Shown piece after piece: positions 62,821 to 64,000 of a DNA stretch of 64,000 bases. The translations under genes and the position numbers were made by a program. The notes under the pieces were generated by a model. It searched no databases. It was not told where the DNA came from and worked only from the letters and a program-made list of their open reading frames with translations. The first letter of the stretch is position 1, and each line of letters starts with the position of its first letter. The stretch is from Aphis gossypii (Eukaryota > Arthropoda > Insecta > Hemiptera > Aphididae). Location of the stretch: positions 82,244,604 to 82,308,603 of the forward strand of contig NC_065531.1 of the NCBI RefSeq assembly GCF_020184175.1. Direction: 5' to 3'.

Positions 62821-64000
62821 GCGACCCGTCAGAGGTTCCGAGCCGGGCTACCGGGCTCGACTCGCGGTGGAAATCATATTATGCATATATAATGTACATA
62901 TATAAGTGTGTGTGTGTGTACTGTGCAGTAGGGCCAAGTCTTCGCGTCATCGTGACCAGACGACATCACGGTTGCCGAGCACTGCTGCACAATAATATTG
63001 TAATAATGTACATTTACGTACACGATTGCTGCTGCCGTTGACGGAAATATATGTAAACAGTGCCTCACTGTATCTGTATAATAATATGATATTATATTAT
63101 ATACAAACACGATATAATATTATAACGCGACATTAGCATTTTATTATTAATGTCGTTTGATTTTGTGTCGTCGAAATCGAAAAATCCAATATATCAATAC
63201 GTAAGTTTCTGGTATATGATACGAGTTGATACATAATACATATATATATATATAGCGCCGTCATATATAATATATATTATGCGAATCTAGTACAATGCAT
63301 GAACAGTCTACCAGAATGTCTACGCCATGATCGCTGTATCCAGAATCCAGATGAACATATACAACTATAAAGTAAAAATGGTGGCGGATACACAGAACTT
63401 TTATTTCAATCTGTACTTGTGGCTTTACGACGAACTAAAACCACCAATTAGGGTCATCATTGACACTTGCTGTTTGTTTTTTTTTTTATTTAATTCATAT
63501 TAGTTCAAAAAATATCTACATTTACACTATACTACGGGACTATCAATTCGAAATCATAATAAAACAAATGTTTTTAATAATATCTTTATATAATTTATTA
63601 TTTTTAAAGATTTTACTTTTTTTAATGACAGCATTGATTTTTAATTTAATTTATCTGATCAAAAAAGTTTTCTGAGAATTTTCAATACACAAAAATTAAA
63701 TTTTGAGGGAGTATTTAATATATTATAAAGTCATAAATCATAATAATAATTTAAATGATAAAAGTTCTTAGCGAAATATTACCTTTGGATTTAACATTTT
63801 GAAGTTTACTCACTACTCACACGACACTCCACTATACTCACCAAAACTTTTAATAGGTATCTATATTTTTATGGGGAGGGGGGAACTTAATTTTTTGTCG
63901 ATAAATCGTATAATTAAAGATACTTAATAAATACGTTTTGATTATTCAATTCATTTTTTTTTCTATAGTTAATCATTTTAAAATATTATAATATTTTAAC

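Larger units (their letters stand above)
55501..64000. other. Probable dys 3' UTR followed by intergenic sequence
   Basis: No coding sequence was recognised on either strand. AATAAA hexamers at 55963-55968, 56548-56553 and 56918-56923 could end a dys transcript using the terminal exon at 55475. An isolated transposon-like end (TACAGAGTGATTC) starts at 55796. A perfect AT palindrome lies at 57301-57327 and (ATT)n at 62801-62820. The stretch 57700-62000 is plain AT-rich sequence. Confidence 0.6.

Noticed and set aside
62541..63041. 166-codon plus-strand frame
   Set aside because: Rich in Ile, Tyr and Leu from ATT and TA repeats, with no domain. Chance ORF.

Overview
The window is animal nuclear DNA, very probably from a hemipteran insect and most likely an aphid. 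It is strongly AT-rich and full of dinucleotide and trinucleotide microsatellites. Short palindromic words (TAATATTATA-like, and GTAGGTAC/GTACCTAC) recur throughout. Almost all six-frame ORFs are short and low in complexity, and the one real coding signal is split by introns of up to about 14 kb. The aphid assignment rests on this texture plus the insect-type protein and is an inference.

One gene can be supported: the 3' part of a bHLH-PAS transcription factor of the dysfusion (dys)/NPAS4 family, on the plus strand. Exons at 18279-18368, 32516-32701, 33247-33431, 36501-36607, 36940-37096 and 50523-51727 join with perfect phase. An optional short last exon at 55475-55500 also joins in phase. 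Together they encode 651 residues plus a stop: PAS-A, PAS-B, a conserved segment just after PAS-B, and a long C-terminal region with Gln/His, His, Gly and Pro tracts. The bHLH domain, which should precede PAS-A, was not found in the 18.3 kb upstream of the first visible exon. Either it lies beyond the left edge or it sits on exons too small to recognise by eye.

Layout: 1-18278 is upstream intron or 5' flank, AT-rich with several CpG-rich blocks (about 1930-2240, 3720-4530, 6470-7010, 9890-10075, 10800-11010) and one weak candidate first exon at 2100-2163. 18279-51727 holds the six firm exons, separated by introns of 14.1, 0.5, 3.1, 0.3 and 13.4 kb. 51728-55474 is either the last intron or the region holding an alternative proximal 3' end. 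55501-64000 is probable 3' UTR followed by intergenic sequence with no recognisable gene. Three short terminal-inverted-repeat elements (24434-24814, 45623-46048, about 54603-54894) share a GGTGAT-type end and look like non-autonomous DNA transposons (MITEs).

By family knowledge, Dysfusion pairs with the ARNT-type partner Tango through bHLH and PAS contacts. It regulates tracheal fusion-cell and leg-joint genes in Drosophila, and its vertebrate relative NPAS4 is an activity-regulated neuronal factor. I saw no CRISPR array, no convincing tRNA or rRNA gene, and no intact transposase or viral gene.
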